A DNA stretch of 16,495 bases, taken from an uncultured Lysobacteraceae bacterium. GTDB taxonomy: Bacteria; Pseudomonadota; Gammaproteobacteria; Xanthomonadales; Xanthomonadaceae. The notes under the pieces were generated by a model. It did not search any database and was not told the DNA's origin. It saw only the letters and a list, made by a program, of their open reading frames with translations. Position 1 is the stretch's first letter. Each line of letters opens with the position of its first letter. Position numbers and translations under genes: made by a program. The DNA is taken from assembly GCA_946482565.1 (NCBI GenBank), contig CAMLSB010000026.1, positions 1-16,495 of the forward strand, read 5' to 3'. This document shows positions 14,848-16,495 of the stretch, in pieces.

Positions 14848-15481
14848 CCTCGCGCTGTTCGACTTCGACGGCACCATCACCTCGAAGGACACCTTCACCG
14901 CATTCGTGCACTTCGCGATGGGCCCCGCCCGGCTGCTGCTCGGGAAAATCGTGCTGAGTCCGCTGATCGTCGGTTACAAGGCGGGCCTGGTGTCGGGCGC
15001 CGCCATCCGCACGAGCGTGTCGCGGTTCGGATTCGCCGGGCGGCGGGAATCCGCGTTGCGCGAAGCAGGCCTCGCGTTCGGCAGGGAGGTGCTTCCGCAG
15101 GTCGTACGGCCGGCGATGCTCGAGCGGATCCGCTGGCACCAGGCCGAAGGCGACCGCATCGTCGTCGTGTCCGCGTCGCTCGATGTCTACCTCGAGGCAT
15201 GGTGCCGAGAACACGGGCTGGAACTGGTCTGCACGGAACTGGAGTTCCGCGGCGGCCGCAGCACCGGCGGCTACCGCCGTGGCGACTGCAGTGGCGAGCG
15301 CAAGCTCCAGCGGATCCGCGAACGCTACGATCTCGCCCATTACCCGGAGATCTACGCCTACGGCGACACGCGCGAGGACCTGCCGATGCTCGCAGTCGCC
15401 CGCCACAAGTTCTACCGCGGGCGCCCGGTCACCGCGCGCGAGCTGGAAGACGCCTCAGACCACCACGCGCACCAGCACTGA
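14840..15481 (+). CDS. HAD-superfamily subfamily IB phosphatase
   Basis: This 213-residue soluble protein has all HAD motifs: FDFDGTIT with nucleophile Asp8 and acid Asp10, VVSASLD with Ser111, GERKLQRI with Lys155, and YGDTREDLPML with Asp176 and Asp180. The helical cap (residues 17-90) with FVHFAMGPARLLLGKIVLSPL is the IB type, like CicA and SerB relatives. It hydrolyses a phosphate ester; relatives act on phosphoserine or lysophospholipids. Coupled to hom by an eight-base overlap, it may act on a phosphorylated amino acid or a lipid phosphate. The C-terminal DHHAHQH is encoded inside a 27-bp tail-to-tail overlap with the convergent kinase-like gene and may be a by-product of that overlap. 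Confidence 0.9.
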   Translation: MPNLALFDFDGTITSKDTFTAFVHFAMGPARLLLGKIVLSPLIVGYKAGLVSGAAIRTSVSRFGFAGRRESALREAGLAFGREVLPQVVRPAMLERIRWHQAEGDRIVVVSASLDVYLEAWCREHGLELVCTELEFRGGRSTGGYRRGDCSGERKLQRIRERYDLAHYPEIYAYGDTREDLPMLAVARHKFYRGRPVTARELEDASDHHAHQH

Positions 15482-16216
15482 AAGCACCACGGGGCACGCC
15501 GCCGCCAGCAGCAGGTTGTCGAGGCCGCGCGGCGACAGCGCCTCCACTACCGCCGTGACCACGCCGTAGGCCAGCGCGGCCGCGATCGTCGTGACGGAAA
15601 GCCCGTGGTTTCCGGCGAGCATCGCCAACCCGACCGCGAATGCCACCAGCATCACCGTCGAGGAACCGGCGATGGACTTGGTGTTGTGGCGCTTCCACAA
15701 CGGATCCCGGATCCTGAAGGTGTTGCCGGCGCCGAACCGCAATCCCACCGGCTCGGCCAGCCCGTCGGCAAGGGCGACCGTGTAGAACGCGGCGCGCACC
15801 ATGTCCATCGGGAAAAGAAACGTGGACGCCGACAGCGCGAGGTTGAAGCTGACCAGCGGCAGGAAGAAGAAGAACCTGCTGTAGGGCGCGTCCCGCTGCC
15901 GGAGGCTGCCCGACACGATGCCGAAAAGCAGGGGGCGGGAGCTTGCGGCGGACGTCGCGTAGATCACGATCAGGCCGAGTGAACCCACGAGGATCGCCGG
16001 CAGGAGCTGGCGATCCGGCAGGAACGCGAGCAGCGGCAGGGTGATCAGCATGATGCCGACGTGGTTGAGCTTGCGGGAATACCCGTCCGCCCATTGCCAG
16101 CGCCGGCGGAGCGCGGTGGCGACGTTGCCGAGCACGAAGGTGCTGAGCACCAGGTAGGTGGCCACGCGCCACCAGGGAACCTCGTCGAACGCGAGCGTAG
16201 GGGTAGCCAGGAGCAT
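15455..16216 (-). CDS. Dolichol/phytol-kinase-like CTP-dependent membrane enzyme
   Basis: This 253-residue protein has about seven membrane spans. It shows the motif series of the polyprenol kinase / cytidylyltransferase-like family (VTE5, SEC59, archaeal geranylgeraniol kinase): SRKLNHVG (48-54), ALADGLAEPVGLRFG (148-162), NTKSIAGSS (178-186) and VVEALSPRGLDNLLLA (223-238). Members phosphorylate lipid alcohols with CTP; bacterial copies are often annotated as phosphatidate cytidylyltransferase. ATG 16216 precedes the first span directly. It converges on the HAD phosphatase with a 27-bp overlap and has no terminator. With CdsA it makes a second CTP-using lipid enzyme in the locus. Whether it acts as a kinase or a cytidylyltransferase cannot be decided from sequence. 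Confidence 0.8.
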   Translation of the reverse strand: MLLATPTLAFDEVPWWRVATYLVLSTFVLGNVATALRRRWQWADGYSRKLNHVGIMLITLPLLAFLPDRQLLPAILVGSLGLIVIYATSAASSRPLLFGIVSGSLRQRDAPYSRFFFFLPLVSFNLALSASTFLFPMDMVRAAFYTVALADGLAEPVGLRFGAGNTFRIRDPLWKRHNTKSIAGSSTVMLVAFAVGLAMLAGNHGLSVTTIAAALAYGVVTAVVEALSPRGLDNLLLAAACPVVLSVLVRVVV

Positions 16217-16335
16217 CGGGGACCGTCCATGGATTCGACCCGCGCCGGACCGGCGACGGGGCCGCGACTGCCTGCGGCCTGCATAGCTTGAGCGACGCGG
16301 GCGCCGATTTCCAGCACCGCGTCGCGGGCCGGCGC

Positions 16336-16495
16336 CTACCTGCGGGCGCGTTCCTTGCGCAACTGGGCGTCGACGGCCGCGATCGCCGTCATGTTGATCA
16401 CGCGCCGCGGCGTCGAGGCGGTGGTCAGGATGTGCGCCGGCTGGTCCAGGCCCATCAGGATCGGGCCGATGGCGACGCCGTCGGTCATCACCCGG
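16336..16495 (-). CDS. maeB: NADP-dependent malic enzyme, C-terminal fragment (PTA-like domain)
   Basis: The frame is open from the right edge to TAG at 16338-16336 and encodes about 52 residues. It reads VMTDGVAIGPILMGLDQPAHILTT, then TPRRVINMTAIAAVDAQLRKERARR. This is the end of the phosphotransacetylase-like domain of long (about 760 aa) MaeB malic enzymes. Phosphotransacetylase itself has a similar end, but INMTAIAAVDAQ fits MaeB better. The enzyme converts malate to pyruvate with NADP. It is a housekeeping gene and probably marks the right border of the lipid locus. Confidence 0.8.
   Translation of the reverse strand, partial: RVMTDGVAIGPILMGLDQPAHILTTASTPRRVINMTAIAAVDAQLRKERARR

Noticed and set aside
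2721..16216. A betaine-lipid (DGTS) or ornithine-lipid operon
   Set aside because: No BtaA/BtaB or OlsA/OlsB-like gene was recognised. The homoserine link alone is not enough.
16217..16335. A promoter for the kinase-like gene in the gap before maeB
   Set aside because: A weak TATGCA-like -10 can be picked out on the minus strand, but no matching -35 is convincing.

Overview
The window is GC-rich (roughly 70 % by eye), tightly packed and free of tRNA, rRNA, CRISPR or IS-like sequence. Gene starts overlap upstream stops repeatedly, GTG and TTG starts are common, and one promoter has the form TTGCCC-18-TAGAAT. Together with a NADP-malic enzyme tail at the right edge, this suggests a gammaproteobacterium of the Xanthomonadales type (Lysobacter and relatives). 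That placement is an inference; no marker gene in the window proves it.

Left part, positions 1-2724, + strand: the tail of an ArsR-type regulator overlaps an SRPBCC/AHSA1-type protein. A compact arsenic operon follows: arsR - arsI (C-As lyase) - arsC (LMW-PTP type) - aqpS-like channel. All joins except arsI-arsC are stop/start overlaps. The operon has a good promoter and a perfect 12-bp inverted repeat that runs across the arsR start codon, and the transcript may be leaderless. No arsB/acr3 pump or arsM is present; the aquaglyceroporin-like channel is the likely exit route for arsenite.

Middle part, 2721-13550, - strand: eleven genes read leftward. A fatty-acid desaturase and an HSL-type esterase form the first pair, ended by a clear intrinsic terminator. 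Only 23 bp past its T tract begins a second run: a GNAT-like protein of unknown specificity, a ThiF(E1-like)-nitroreductase fusion, an NAD(P)-binding SDR/NmrA-like protein, a MetX-type homoserine acyltransferase, a tiny membrane protein, a CdsA-type CTP:phosphatidate cytidylyltransferase, a PAP2 protein with a changed catalytic motif, a UPF0104/LPG-synthase-TM-like flippase, and an uncharacterised lipoprotein.

Right part: reading the other way from the 169-bp divergent region at 13551-13719 is a stand-alone homoserine dehydrogenase overlapping a HAD-IB phosphatase. These converge on a dolichol/phytol-kinase-like CTP-dependent membrane enzyme. The window closes with the C-terminus of a NADP-dependent malic enzyme (MaeB).

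Read as a unit, positions 2721-16216 look like a dedicated lipid island. They hold two CTP-using membrane enzymes, two phosphatase-type enzymes, a lipid-flippase-like protein and a desaturase, interleaved with homoserine-making and homoserine-acylating enzymes and an unusual adenylating/flavin fusion. I infer a pathway building an amino-acid-containing (possibly homoserine-derived) membrane lipid or lipid-linked metabolite. The product is unknown, and no single gene proves this reading.
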